Notes: generated by a model from the sequence alone, not told the origin. Counted from the stretch's first letter, positions 32,350 through 41,528 are shown. The stretch is 42,860 nt of DNA from an uncultured Algimonas sp. (GCA_937923575.1 CALDUL010000008.1:1-42860), one strand, 5' to 3'. Translations and numbers: made by a program.

Positions 32350-33395
32350 GGCGAAACCTCGGATGCTGGAAGGGGAGCGGGAAGAAGAATGGAGACGGTG
32401 GTCTTGCCGGGCCGCGAATGGACTTCGACCAGACCGCCATGCGCCTGCGCGACTTTGGACACGAGCGAGAGGCCAAGCCCCTGACCGGACGGCTTGGTCG
32501 TAACAAACGGCTGGAAAATCTGATCCTGCAGCTCCGGTGGAATACCTGGGCCGTTGTCGGTGACGCGAATTTCTATCGGAAGATTACGCCGCACATGATT
32601 ATCACCCTGCCGTCCCGTCACGCCGGAACGGTAGGTCGTTGTCAGCGTGATCTCGGGCGCCTCTGTGTTTTCTAGGGCCTCCTGCGCGTTCTTGATCAGA
32701 TTCAGCAGCGCCTGTTGCAGCGTGTCCGCATCGCCCGAAGCATGAGGGAGCGATGGGTCATAGCGCTCCGTGAACGAGATGCGCGGCTCGGCAGACCCAA
32801 TGATGCGGCGGGCCTGTCGCAGCAGTGCGTGAACGTTGACGGGCTGCCCGCCTTCCGGATCGTGGTCGCCCAGCGTCTCCATCCGATCGGCCAGACGGCG
32901 AATGCGGTCGATCTCCGAGCTGATGAGTTCGAGCAGCGCGCGCCCCTCCTCGGTCTTCACATCATCGGACAGGAGTTGGGCGGCGCCCTTTATCCCGGCG
33001 AGCGGGTTCTTCAGCTCATGCGCGATCATGCGCCCCATGCCCGTAACGACAGCGCCGCCGACACTCGCTTGCCTCGGCCTCGGACCCGCCAGCCAGAGCG
33101 ATACGCCCAACCCGTCCTCGACCGGGTAGATAGTAACGTGACAGGTGCGTTGTTCGCCGCGCCCCGTGCTGACGGTGCAGTCGCGCGTCGTCAGAGCCGT
33201 TCCGCTCTCGCGCACCTTATTGATCTGATCCGAGAGCGACGGCTCGGCTTTCACGAAAGTGTCGAGCGATTGCCCACGCAGCTTTCGCGCCGCTTCGCCC
33301 GTCCATTCCTGCGCGGCGAGATTGGCGTAAGCCACCGCGTCGCCGGAGAGTTTGAACAGCGGAAACGGCCAGTCTTCGATCAGCGGATCATTCAT
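32346..33395 (-). CDS. ntrB: Nitrogen sensor histidine kinase NtrB
   Basis: NtrB is a soluble kinase/phosphatase for NtrC, governed by PII in known systems. The 349-residue protein has an N-terminal PAS domain (FPLFKLSGDAVAYANLAAQE), HisKA with MIAHELKNPLAGIKGAAQLL, and a HATPase domain with LLNLIKNAQEAL, DNGPGIPPELQ and SGQGLGLSLVSK. There are no membrane helices. It lies between dusB and ntrC with four-base overlaps at both ends, so the three genes form one tightly coupled unit. That order is typical of Alphaproteobacteria (nifR3-ntrB-ntrC). Confidence 0.95.
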   Translation of the reverse strand: MNDPLIEDWPFPLFKLSGDAVAYANLAAQEWTGEAARKLRGQSLDTFVKAEPSLSDQINKVRESGTALTTRDCTVSTGRGEQRTCHVTIYPVEDGLGVSLWLAGPRPRQASVGGAVVTGMGRMIAHELKNPLAGIKGAAQLLSDDVKTEEGRALLELISSEIDRIRRLADRMETLGDHDPEGGQPVNVHALLRQARRIIGSAEPRISFTERYDPSLPHASGDADTLQQALLNLIKNAQEALENTEAPEITLTTTYRSGVTGRQGDNHVRRNLPIEIRVTDNGPGIPPELQDQIFQPFVTTKPSGQGLGLSLVSKVAQAHGGLVEVHSRPGKTTVSILLPAPLPASEVSP

Positions 33396-34384
33396 GCTGC
33401 AGCCCTCCGCGGAGAGAACAGTGTTGCGAGTAGCTCGCGCACTTCGTCGGGATCCGTGCTCCGCGCGAGCGTGCGCCGCGTCGGATCGTCATCAGAAAGC
33501 CCGGCGCTGTCGCAATAGCCCAGCAGGTGTTTGCGCGCGATCCGCACGGCCTTGCGCTCTGGATAGAAGGCGAGAATTTCGGCGTAGTGATCGAGCGCGG
33601 TCTGCGTCTTCTCGGAAGCCGTTGGCGCGGCGGGGAGAGCCGTTCCGTCGACCTCTGCCATGATCGGATGCAGCGCCCAGGGTTTTCCGATCAGCGAACG
33701 ACCAACCATGACGCCGTCTGCGCCGGACGCCTCCATCGCCGAGCGTGCCGACGCCCCGTCCGCGACATCACCATTGACGAAGAGCGGCACATCGACGGCG
33801 TCTCGCGTTGCCTTCACCGCGTCCCAATCCGCCGCCCCCTCATAGAACTGACAGCGCGTCCGGCCGTGAACCGTCACCGCCTGAGCTCCGACTTCGACCG
33901 CATCCCGCGCGATGTCCGGCGCGTTCAAGCTGTCGTCGTCCCAACCAAGCCGCATCTTGACCGTCACGGGTACGTCAACCGCGGCCACAACAGCCGCCAC
34001 AATGCGCTTCGCCAAAGCGGGTTCACGCATCAGCGCAGACCCGCTCATCCCGGTGACGACCTTGCGCGCCGGGCAACCGAAATTGATGTCGATAAGCTTG
34101 GCGCCCGCTTCCTCCAGCTTCACCGCGCCGCGACCCATCCAGTAGGGATCGCGCCCGACCAGCTGCACCGCCATGGGGGTGATGTCTTCGGCCCCGGCCG
34201 CGCGAGCGAGACCGACCGGGTCGCCCTTCGCCATGCCCTCACCGGCAACCATCTCGGACACGACAGCGCCGGCGCCATAGCGAGACAGGATCCGGCGGAA
34301 CGGCAAATCGGTTACGCCGGACATGGGCGCCACGAGGACGCGAGACCTGAGCGCAAGCTTGCCGATATGAAGAGCCTTTGGCAT
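33392..34384 (-). CDS. dusB: tRNA-dihydrouridine synthase DusB (NifR3)
   Basis: DusB reduces specific uridines in tRNA with FMN and NADPH. The 330-residue product has VLVAPMSGVTDLPFRRIL at the N-terminus, the catalytic cysteine in INFGCPARKVV, VTVHGRTRCQFYEG and the FMN-binding VFVNGDV-like segment PLFVNGDVADG. It is the first gene of the dusB-ntrB-ntrC unit. It is divergent from ispDF with 61 nt between starts, so promoters of both lie in that short gap. Confidence 0.94.
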   Translation of the reverse strand: MPKALHIGKLALRSRVLVAPMSGVTDLPFRRILSRYGAGAVVSEMVAGEGMAKGDPVGLARAAGAEDITPMAVQLVGRDPYWMGRGAVKLEEAGAKLIDINFGCPARKVVTGMSGSALMREPALAKRIVAAVVAAVDVPVTVKMRLGWDDDSLNAPDIARDAVEVGAQAVTVHGRTRCQFYEGAADWDAVKATRDAVDVPLFVNGDVADGASARSAMEASGADGVMVGRSLIGKPWALHPIMAEVDGTALPAAPTASEKTQTALDHYAEILAFYPERKAVRIARKHLLGYCDSAGLSDDDPTRRTLARSTDPDEVRELLATLFSPRRAAA

Positions 34385-34445
34385 GAACGAGACTTAGGCG
34401 AGGCTCAGACCACGCACAATAATTCAGCAGCAGGCGGACGCCGTT

Positions 34446-35579
34446 TTGACAGTGCGCGCACTCATTTTGGTCGCTGCCGGGCGTGGAGAACGCGCGGGCG
34501 GCGGAATACCAAAGCAATACAGGGTGGTAGCGGCAAAACCCCTGCTGCAACACACCATCAACGCTGCACTGTCTTTAGGCTTGTTTGACAGAATGGTGAT
34601 CGTCGTTGCATCGGGCGACACGCGCGTTGCACAGCTGTCCGGCGAATTCACGACTGTAATCGGCGGTGCCAGCCGTACGGCATCTGTACGCGCAGGGCTA
34701 GATTCGTTGCGCGGAACACAGGTGGACGAGGTCTTTATCCATGACGGCGCGCGCCCGTTCCTGACGCGTGCACTTGTCGATCCGCTGATCGAGGCGTTGC
34801 GCACCCACGATGGAGCAGTTCCGAGCCTTGCCATCGTCGATGCCATCAAGGGCGAGGACTTCGCCGCGGTTGACCGTGACCGGCTAAAACGCGTGCAAAC
34901 ACCGCAAGCCTTTCGCCTGCCTGCCATCCAGCGCGCCTTTGACGCCCTGCCCGCGGACGCCAGCGCCCATGACGATATTGCAATCGCGCGCGATGCGGGT
35001 CTGAGCCTTGCCTTCACACCCGGCTCGGAAACCAATTTCAAAGTGACAGTGCCGTCCGACTTCGCCAAGGCGGAGGGCATGCTGTCTGGCCCATCCATCT
35101 CCGTCTCCGGTTCCGGATTCGATGTTCACCGGCTGGAGACGTCAAACAAACCGCTGATGATCTGCGGCGTCGAGGTCGATAGCCCGCTGGCGCTCGTCGG
35201 CCATTCGGACGCCGATGTGGGATTGCACGCATTGACCGACGCGATTCTCGGCGCCGTTGCGAAAGGCGATATTGGCGATCACTTTCCGCCGTCCGATCCG
35301 CAGTGGAAGGGCGCGAGTTCGGACCGCTTTCTCGCCCATGCCGTAGCGCTGGCAAATGAAGCGGGGGCGGCACTCATCCATGCCGACATCACTCTGATCT
35401 GCGAGCGGCCCAAGGTGAAGCCTTACCGCGAAGCGATGCGCGCGAAGGTCGCTGATATTACCGGCCTCCCACTTGCCCGCGTCTCCGTCAAAGCGACGAC
35501 AACCGAAGGCCTCGGCTTCACCGGACGCCGCGAGGGCATTGCGGCCCAGGCCATCGCAACGGTCGAGATCCCCCGATGA
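34446..35579 (+). CDS. ispDF: Bifunctional IspDF (MEP pathway)
   Basis: This fused enzyme catalyses two steps of isoprenoid synthesis: cytidylyltransfer to methylerythritol phosphate (IspD) and formation of the cyclic diphosphate (IspF). In the 377-residue product the IspD part occupies about residues 1-218 (LILVAAGRGERAGGGIPKQYR, HDGARPFL, KRVQTPQAF). The IspF part follows from GSGFDVHRLE, with HSDADVGLHALTDAILGA and TEGLGFTGRREGIAAQA. The fusion is typical of Alphaproteobacteria. The start is TTG 34446 or GTG 34452. Neither has a strong ribosome site. The products feed the carotenoid pathway represented here by crtI and crtY. Confidence 0.95.
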   Translation: MTVRALILVAAGRGERAGGGIPKQYRVVAAKPLLQHTINAALSLGLFDRMVIVVASGDTRVAQLSGEFTTVIGGASRTASVRAGLDSLRGTQVDEVFIHDGARPFLTRALVDPLIEALRTHDGAVPSLAIVDAIKGEDFAAVDRDRLKRVQTPQAFRLPAIQRAFDALPADASAHDDIAIARDAGLSLAFTPGSETNFKVTVPSDFAKAEGMLSGPSISVSGSGFDVHRLETSNKPLMICGVEVDSPLALVGHSDADVGLHALTDAILGAVAKGDIGDHFPPSDPQWKGASSDRFLAHAVALANEAGAALIHADITLICERPKVKPYREAMRAKVADITGLPLARVSVKATTTEGLGFTGRREGIAAQAIATVEIPR

Positions 35580-36082
35580 CCGACCCGATTCTCGCCGATC
35601 TTTTCAAGCGCTCTGCGGATTGTCTTGAGGCGGCCAAGGCGGCCGGCGTGACCATCGGGGTTGCGGAGAGCTGCACGGGCGGGCTGCTGGGCGCGGCCAT
35701 CACCGCCATGCCGGGGAGCTCCGCCGTGTTCGAAGGCGGGGTGCAGACCTATTCCAATCGGCTGAAAACCGAGCTGCTCGGCGTGCCAGACGCCCTGCTG
35801 GAAGCGCATGGAGCCGTCAGCGAAGCCGTGGCCCACGCCATGGCGGCAGGCGCGCGGGAACGGCTCGGCGTCGATATTGCGCTATCGATCACTGGAATTG
35901 CAGGTCCCGGCGGCGGCACGAAGGACAAGCCAGTCGGCACGGTCTGCTTCGGACTAGCCAGTGCGCAAGGCGTCATTTCCATGCGCAAGGTCTTTGAAGG
36001 TCATAGCCGCAACCGCGTGCGCGACCACGCTGTGCTACACGCACTCAAACTGCTGACCGAGACAGCGCGCGGTCTAAGCTAG
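35576..36082 (+). CDS. pncC: Nicotinamide-nucleotide amidase (CinA C-terminal domain)
   Basis: PncC deamidates NMN in the pyridine nucleotide cycle. The 168-residue stand-alone CinA-C domain has GVAESCTGGLLGAAITAMPG with the catalytic Ser, GGVQTYSNRLKTELLGV, and SITGIAGPGGGTKDKPVGTV. The N-terminal CinA domain is absent, as in most proteobacterial PncC proteins. ATG overlaps the ispDF stop (ATGA). Its 3' end overlaps the convergent RatA-type gene by nine bases. Confidence 0.9.
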   Translation: MTDPILADLFKRSADCLEAAKAAGVTIGVAESCTGGLLGAAITAMPGSSAVFEGGVQTYSNRLKTELLGVPDALLEAHGAVSEAVAHAMAAGARERLGVDIALSITGIAGPGGGTKDKPVGTVCFGLASAQGVISMRKVFEGHSRNRVRDHAVLHALKLLTETARGLS

Positions 36083-36580
36083 GCTGACCCCTGCCGCGCG
36101 GGCTTCCGCGAGTAGGTCGATCTCTGCCGTAGACGGCGCAATCTGTTCACAATGTGTCCGCGCCTGTTCGACGAAGACATCGCGTATCATCTTCTTGGCT
36201 TGATCGAATTTCTGCCGCAGCAGCGATTCCAGCGGAAAGACCAGCCGCACCTCGACATGGAAATCGACCAGTGTCGAACCGTCTGAGAGCGCGTGGAATT
36301 TCCAGCTGTTTTTTAGCGCTTTGACCGGACCGCCGCGCTGCGCTTTCTCCACGATGACCGTGCGTGCGTCGTGATCGATGGTCACACGCGAGGCGAAACT
36401 CTCACGAATGCCTTTATAGGCGATCATCGCTTCGGCTTCGAAACCGTCGGGCAGATCCCGCGTCTTGCGCAAAGCCGACATGGCAGGAACGAAATCTGGG
36501 TAGCGCTCTACATCGGTGACGAGCCCCATCACGCAATCGGGCGCGTAAGGAATGCGCTCGGCAAAATGCGTGCTGGGCAT
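36074..36580 (-). CDS. RatA/COQ10-type START domain protein
   Basis: The 168-residue product belongs to the polyketide cyclase/START family represented by RatA and mitochondrial COQ10: FAERIPYAPDCVMGLVTDVERYPDFVPAM at the N-terminus, then LVDFHVEVRLVFPLESLLRQKFDQA. COQ10 proteins bind ubiquinone and support respiration, while E. coli RatA has been described as a translation inhibitor. The ubiquinone role is the likelier one here, but this is inference. Its start overlaps the lipA stop by one base (TAATG). The lipA-COQ10 pairing is common in Alphaproteobacteria. Confidence 0.85.
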   Translation of the reverse strand: MPSTHFAERIPYAPDCVMGLVTDVERYPDFVPAMSALRKTRDLPDGFEAEAMIAYKGIRESFASRVTIDHDARTVIVEKAQRGGPVKALKNSWKFHALSDGSTLVDFHVEVRLVFPLESLLRQKFDQAKKMIRDVFVEQARTHCEQIAPSTAEIDLLAEARAAGVSLA

Positions 36581-37530
36581 TAGTGACCGAGCTTTAGCAG
36601 ACGCGCGGCGCGAAGCTCCGCAAAGTCGCTATCGGCGTGATAGCTCGAGCGGGTCAGCGGGCTGGCCGAAACCATGAGAAATCCCTTGGCGCGTGCGATA
36701 GTCTCGTAGGCTTTGAACTCATCCGGCGTCACAAACCGTTCCAGTTTCGCATGACGGCGGGTCGGCTGCAGATATTGGCCAATGGTCAAAAAATCGATGC
36801 CGGCGGCGCGCATGTCGTCCATGACCTGCATCACTTCCTGCTTAGTCTCGCCGAGGCCGACCATCAGGCCGGATTTTGTGAACTGGCTCGGATCGCGCTC
36901 CTTCACTTTTTCCAGCAGGCGCAGGCTGTGATAGTAGCGCGCGCCCGGCCGGATCGAGAGATAGAGACGCGGCACAGTTTCCAGATTGTGGTTGAAGACG
37001 TCGGGCTTTGCGTCGATCACGGCTTCTGCTGCGCCGTCCTTGCGCAGGAAATCGGGCGTCAGAATTTCAATCGTCGTCTTCGGAGAGGACGCCCGGATCG
37101 CGTTGATCACATCGACGAAGTGCTGTGCGCCCCCGTCCGGCAGATCGTCGCGGTCGACGGACGTGATGACCACGTGCTGAAGTTCCATCTCGCGCACGGC
37201 TTCGGCGATCTTGGTCGGCTCATAGGCATCAACGGCCTGCGGCAGACCGGTCGCGACATTGCAGAAGGCGCAGGCACGGGTGCAGACCTCACCCAGGATC
37301 ATGAAAGTCGCGTGCGACTTTTCCCAGCACTCGCCAATGTTCGGACAAGCCGCCTCTTCGCAGACCGTGACCAGTCCCTTGTCCTTCACCAGCTTGCGCG
37401 TTTTGGCATAGCCTTCAGACGTCGGAGCCTTGACCCTGATCCATTTGGGTTTGCGCAAGACCTCGGTTTCGGGCCGATTGACCTTCTCCGGGTGGCGCGG
37501 GCGCTTTTGGATGTCGATGAGGGTAGCCAT
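36580..37530 (-). CDS. lipA: Lipoyl synthase LipA
   Basis: LipA is a radical-SAM enzyme inserting sulfur into octanoyl groups on lipoyl domains. The 316-residue product has the auxiliary cluster cysteines [14 protein letters not shown] and the radical-SAM motif [10 protein letters not shown]. The C-terminal [10 protein letters not shown] segment carries the conserved serine. ATG 37528-37530 ([16 protein letters not shown]) gives the family N-terminus. It has no good ribosome site, and a TTG-start frame to 37617 is possible. Its substrate, the lipoyl domain of PdhC, is encoded about 4 kb away in this window. Confidence 0.95.
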   Translation of the reverse strand: MATLIDIQKRPRHPEKVNRPETEVLRKPKWIRVKAPTSEGYAKTRKLVKDKGLVTVCEEAACPNIGECWEKSHATFMILGEVCTRACAFCNVATGLPQAVDAYEPTKIAEAVREMELQHVVITSVDRDDLPDGGAQHFVDVINAIRASSPKTTIEILTPDFLRKDGAAEAVIDAKPDVFNHNLETVPRLYLSIRPGARYYHSLRLLEKVKERDPSQFTKSGLMVGLGETKQEVMQVMDDMRAAGIDFLTIGQYLQPTRRHAKLERFVTPDEFKAYETIARAKGFLMVSASPLTRSSYHADSDFAELRAARLLKLGH

Positions 37531-37739
37531 TGGAGAGACGATGTGGCCCGCGCGCCGGAGATTCACAAGTGTGCAGTTGCATGGCTGCCCTGACGGATTG
37601 CCGCGCAGACTGAGCAAAATTGGCGCCGGGCGGAGAGGTCTGAACGCTTCGATTTTCTAACTGCGGCAAAACTGGCGCGTGATTTGCAGAAATCATCACG
37701 ACCTTAACCTTGTTAGGGCATGTGGAGAAGGTGAATCCG

Positions 37740-38846
37740 ATGCAACAGGACAACTATGCCGTGCGAGTTCGCGACGGCCACGACAATTTCTTCACGCCCT
37801 TGAGGCTGGTCTTTGCCGTGCTCGTCATGCTTGGTCATGCCTTTGGCATTGCGCTGCGCGATGCCAGTCAAGAGCCGCAGATCTTTTTCCATTACACTTT
37901 CAGCTATCTGGCGGTGAACCTGTTCTTTGTGGCAAGCGGATTTCTTGTCACGAAATCAATGCTTTACCGCGGAGACGCGGCGGGATTTGCGGCGGCGCGC
38001 ATCCTGCGAATCTTTCCAGCACTCATTGTGCATGTCGCCTTTATCCTGCTTATCATCGGGCCGCTGGCGACCAATCTGACAGCGTGGGAGTATTTTACCC
38101 ACCCCGAGACGCTGATGCAGCCGCTTTGGGTGCTGACGTTTTTCGAGACCAATATGAGCCTGCCAGGCATCTTCGCGACCAATGCGGAGCAATTCGGCTC
38201 AGTGCCGCTGTGGACACTGCGCTTTGAGGTGCTGTGCTATATCGCGACGCTGCTCGCCTTCTCGCTGGGATTGCTGCGCAAGAAGTGGATGGTTCTGGCG
38301 CAGTTCGCCCTGCCCTCTTGCGCGTGGATCGTCGGCCAGTCAGTCGGCTTCTTCGACAACATGCCCGGGACGATCACAAACATGGTGCGCTTTGGCATTG
38401 CCTATGGTCTTGGCGCGACGATTTATGCCTATCGCGATCGCGTGAACTTTTCCTGGGCGGCGCTGCCCGTGCTGTTGGGGCTCTGCTGGATCTTCAGCAA
38501 GACGACCGTGATCGAGGTCGCGATGAACATGCTGATGGCGTGGCTGGTGATGTTCGTCGCTTATGTGCGCGTGCCCAAACTGCGCGTCCTGCAGTCGCTC
38601 GACGACATTTCCTACGGCATTTACATCTATCACTGGGCCATATTGCAGCTGGTCTTCTACTGGCTGCCGGAGCTCGGAGTGACGAGCCTGTTTATGCTAT
38701 CCCTACCCGTCACCGTCTCGCTGGCGTGGCTGTCATGGATCTATGTCGAAAAGCCCATGCTTTCCAAGAAGACGGCTTTCGCCGCATGGCTCCGCCGTGG
38801 CCGCGCGCCACGGGCCTATAATCCGGCGACTGCCCTGCTCGACTAG
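37740..38846 (+). CDS. Acyltransferase 3 family membrane protein
   Basis: The 368-residue product has about ten membrane helices. It begins with the family signature FFTPLRLVFAVLVMLGHAFGIALRD, whose His is needed for catalysis, followed by FFHYTFSYLAVNLFFVASGFLV. Such proteins (OafA/ExoZ type) acetylate or acylate surface polysaccharides or lipids. The target is unknown. ATG 37740 is preceded by GGAGAAGG. An upstream in-frame start at 37710 is less likely. The stop codon lies in the first copy of an 18-bp tandem duplication (38832-38865) shared with the end of lpdA. Confidence 0.88.
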   Translation: MQQDNYAVRVRDGHDNFFTPLRLVFAVLVMLGHAFGIALRDASQEPQIFFHYTFSYLAVNLFFVASGFLVTKSMLYRGDAAGFAAARILRIFPALIVHVAFILLIIGPLATNLTAWEYFTHPETLMQPLWVLTFFETNMSLPGIFATNAEQFGSVPLWTLRFEVLCYIATLLAFSLGLLRKKWMVLAQFALPSCAWIVGQSVGFFDNMPGTITNMVRFGIAYGLGATIYAYRDRVNFSWAALPVLLGLCWIFSKTTVIEVAMNMLMAWLVMFVAYVRVPKLRVLQSLDDISYGIYIYHWAILQLVFYWLPELGVTSLFMLSLPVTVSLAWLSWIYVEKPMLSKKTAFAAWLRRGRAPRAYNPATALLD

Positions 38847-38865
38847 ACCGCCCTGCTCGACTAGA
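38832..38865. repeat. 18-bp tandem duplication at convergent stop codons
   Basis: GCCCTGCTCGACTAGA occurs at 38832-38847 and again at 38850-38865 (period 18). The first copy holds the TAG of the acyltransferase gene. The second holds, on the other strand, the TAG of lpdA, both within the CTAG core. A local duplication has left a few bases between the two genes. Confidence 0.85.
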
Positions 38866-40261
38866 AATGGATGACGCGGTCGTAGGCCGACAGGGTCGCT
38901 TCATGCATCATTTCTGACAGGGTCGGATGCGGGAAGACCGTTTCGATCAGCTCGTGCTCCGTCGTCTCCATCGTCTGGGCGATCGTGTAACCTTGGATCA
39001 GCTCCGTCACTTCCGCGCCGATCATATGCGCGCCGAGCAGCTCTCCGGTGCCCGCATCAAACACGGTCTTCACGAACCCTTCCGGCTCGCCCAGCGCGAT
39101 GGCCTTGCCATTGCCGATAAAGGGGAAATTGCCGACCTTGACCTCATGGCCCGCCTCTTTCGCCTGAGCTTCGGTCAAGCCGACGCTGGCGACCTGCGGG
39201 TGGCAATAGGTGCAGCCCGGAATCCGGTTGGTGTCGAGCGGATGAGGATTCTGACCCGCTATCTTCTCGATGCAGATAATGCCCTCGTGTGACGCTTTGT
39301 GCGCGAGCCAAGGCGCGCCTGTGACATCACCAATGGCATAGAGACCGGGCACGCCGGTGCGCGAAAAGCCGTCGGTTTCGATATGCGTCCGGTCGATTTT
39401 CACTCCAAGGTCTTCCAGACCCATATCCTCGACATTCCCGACAATACCGACCGCGAGGATGACGCGGTCAAACTCCGCCGTGCTGGTCTTGCCGTCCTTG
39501 GTGAAGGTCGCCGTGACGCTATTGCCATCTGTCTTTAGCGAGGCCTGTGTGCCGAGCATGAAATTGAGGCCACGCTTTTCGAACGACTTCTTGGCGAAGG
39601 CGGAGACTTCCGCATCTTCCGCCGGCAGGATCCGGTCCATCATTTCGACAACGGTCGTGTTGGCGCCAAATGCGGAGAAGAAGCTCGCAAATTCCATACC
39701 GATCGCGCCGGAGCCGATGACGAGCAGACGCTCTGGGATGGTGTCGGGCACCATAGCTTCGCGCGCGGTCCAGATCAGCTTTCCATCGGGTGCTAGACCC
39801 GCCTGCGGAATGACGCGGGCGCGCGCCCCGGAGGCGACGATCACGTGATCCGCCGAGTAATCCTTGCCGTCCACGACAACGATAGGCGCGGGTTTTCCAG
39901 CTTTCAGCGAAGCGTGACCACCAATGATGGTGATCTTGTTCTTCTTCATCAGGTGCTTCACGCCAGCCGAGAGCTGGGCCGCGATATTGCGTGAACGCTT
40001 GACGATCTTCGCCAAGTCGTAGCTTGGCTCTGCGCTTAGCCCATACGCGTCGGCGTGCTGCATATTGTGAAAGACTTCGGCAGAACGGAGCATCGCCTTG
40101 GTCGGGATACAGCCCCAATTCAGGCAAACGCCGCCGAGGTCCGCCTTCTCGACGATGGCGACTTTCATGCCGAGCTGCGCACCGCGAATGGCCGTGACAT
40201 AGCCACCGGGACCGGAGCCAATGATGATGACGTCGAAGTCGGACATGGTAGTTTCAGCCAT
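38861..40261 (-). CDS. lpdA: Dihydrolipoyl dehydrogenase (E3)
   Basis: E3 reoxidises dihydrolipoyl groups of 2-oxoacid dehydrogenase complexes with FAD and NAD. The 466-residue product has IIIGSGPGGYVTAIRGAQLG, the redox disulfide GGVCLNWGCIPTKAML, an NAD-binding VIGSGAIGMEFASFF, and the C-terminal catalytic His in HPTLSEMMHEA. Two ATGs (40261 and 40246) are possible starts and neither has a free ribosome site: an AAGG before the first lies in a hairpin (40266-40302). Proximity to pdhC suggests it serves pyruvate dehydrogenase. Confidence 0.94.
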   Translation of the reverse strand: MAETTMSDFDVIIIGSGPGGYVTAIRGAQLGMKVAIVEKADLGGVCLNWGCIPTKAMLRSAEVFHNMQHADAYGLSAEPSYDLAKIVKRSRNIAAQLSAGVKHLMKKNKITIIGGHASLKAGKPAPIVVVDGKDYSADHVIVASGARARVIPQAGLAPDGKLIWTAREAMVPDTIPERLLVIGSGAIGMEFASFFSAFGANTTVVEMMDRILPAEDAEVSAFAKKSFEKRGLNFMLGTQASLKTDGNSVTATFTKDGKTSTAEFDRVILAVGIVGNVEDMGLEDLGVKIDRTHIETDGFSRTGVPGLYAIGDVTGAPWLAHKASHEGIICIEKIAGQNPHPLDTNRIPGCTYCHPQVASVGLTEAQAKEAGHEVKVGNFPFIGNGKAIALGEPEGFVKTVFDAGTGELLGAHMIGAEVTELIQGYTIAQTMETTEHELIETVFPHPTLSEMMHEATLSAYDRVIHF

Positions 40262-40265
40262 GGGG

Positions 40266-40302
40266 TAGACCTTGCGCGAAAGGGTAAGACCCGCGCGGTC
40301 TA
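40266..40302 (-). promoter_or_regulatory. Hairpin covering the lpdA ribosome site
   Basis: On the minus strand TAGACC (40302-40297) and GCGCG (40296-40292) pair with GGTCTA (40271-40266) and CGCGC (40278-40274), with AA bulged between. The only Shine-Dalgarno-like sequence before ATG 40261 is AAGG, formed by the bulge and the lower stem. Translation of lpdA could therefore depend on opening the stem. Alternatively it may be a weak terminator for the upstream gene, but no T-run follows. Confidence 0.45.
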
Positions 40303-40333
40303 TGCCAATTTGCCCAATCCCGAAAGACCCGGA

Positions 40334-41428
40334 TTAGCGGTGGCGGCGGCCTTTATCGACATGAGCGGCAGCGCGGATCAGCTCCAGCCGTATTGGATCG
40401 GCCAGCTCTGACACTTCCAGCTCGTCGATCAGCGCAAACGCCGCTTCCAAATGGCCTGCCTTGGCGTGGGCGATGCCGATACGCTGGCGCGCGATGTCGC
40501 GCAGATCGGGCGTCGACAGCCGGTCCACCAGCTCTTCGGCGCGCTCGAAATCATCATTCGCATTGGCGAAATCGATGATGTTGATATAGGCATCGTCGCG
40601 CATATCGTCGATTTCGAGCTTCTTCGCCTCGTCCAGCAGAATGGCATAGGTCTCACCCGACGCGCCGCTGTCGACTGAACGCAGGCTTTTCATCAGCGCG
40701 TCAATATCATCGCCCGTCGCCATATCGTCCTTGCGCAGGATGATCGTCGTCTTTCCGTCACCTTCGCGGATGCGCAGTCGGCTGGTCGCCTTGCCCTGGC
40801 CGGGCTCCAACTCGATGTCGCTATCGATCGTCTCGATGGTCGTGCGTGTGGGCGAGGTGTCGCGTGTGATTCTGTCCATCGTCTTGCGGCTGGAGTCGTC
40901 CGACGGCTTCGCGTCATCGCTATCGCGAGATTTCAGATAGTCGTCCAACCATGCGCGACGCGGTTTGCTGTCGGAGGTTTCGTCCGGCTTGGACTCGATC
41001 ATCATCGATGGCTTTGCTGCCGTCTCGTCATGCGCCTCTTCGCCGTGACCGCTGCCATAGCTCGGACCGATATCTTCCGACGTGGTTTCGTATCGGCGGG
41101 TCGTCTTCGCATCCTCGGATTTTGTGTCCCCGGAGTTTGTGTCCCCGGGCTTAGTCTCCTTGGGTTTGGACCGCATCATCTTGTCGACGGTCGAGCGCGA
41201 GTCGCTCGGCGCACTCCGGTCGCTATCCATCTCGCGGCGCGTCACGCGCGGCGAGTCGGATTTTACCTCGGTCCTAGTTTTGGTCTCGGGCTTGGTATTC
41301 GAGTCCTTGTCATGCGGATGATCCGCACTGTGAAGGGTGCCGAGAGCACCCGAGTCGGCACCCGCCCAGACCGCTCCACCCGCTAGCGCAGCGGAAATGG
41401 CTCCGGCGATGAGATATTTTGCGACCAT
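40334..41428 (-). CDS. Exported hypothetical protein with charged low-complexity region and helical repeats
   Basis: No family was recognised. The 364-residue product begins with a signal-like or anchor segment (MVAKYLIAGAISAALAGGAVWAG). Residues about 35-200 are very rich in Asp, Ser, Lys, Thr and Glu and probably disordered, with a short internal repeat SGDTK/PGDTN. This corresponds to a 15-bp tandem duplication at 41121-41150. A strand-rich patch (TTIETIDSDIELEPGQGKAT) follows. The last 115 residues look like paired helices of the TPR type (YINIIDFANANDDFERAEEL, RIGIAHAKAGHLEAAFALID). It lies between pdhC and lpdA on the same strand, where alphaproteobacteria normally have no gene or unrelated ones. 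A role with the complex is not implied, since the protein seems to be exported. Confidence 0.7.
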   Translation of the reverse strand: MVAKYLIAGAISAALAGGAVWAGADSGALGTLHSADHPHDKDSNTKPETKTRTEVKSDSPRVTRREMDSDRSAPSDSRSTVDKMMRSKPKETKPGDTNSGDTKSEDAKTTRRYETTSEDIGPSYGSGHGEEAHDETAAKPSMMIESKPDETSDSKPRRAWLDDYLKSRDSDDAKPSDDSSRKTMDRITRDTSPTRTTIETIDSDIELEPGQGKATSRLRIREGDGKTTIILRKDDMATGDDIDALMKSLRSVDSGASGETYAILLDEAKKLEIDDMRDDAYINIIDFANANDDFERAEELVDRLSTPDLRDIARQRIGIAHAKAGHLEAAFALIDELEVSELADPIRLELIRAAAHVDKGRRHR

Positions 41429-41528
41429 GGCGCGCTCCTTCTCTACAGGGTTAACGTAGAGTTTATGCGCGCGTTCCTCAAGCCGGCTCGCCCGGCACGC
41501 GAATTACTTCGCGGTCACAACGTCCCGG

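Noticed and set aside
37700-37730. TTAACCTTGTTAGG as a CtrA site before the acyltransferase
   Set aside because: Spacing between half-sites is five, not seven, and the second half is degenerate.
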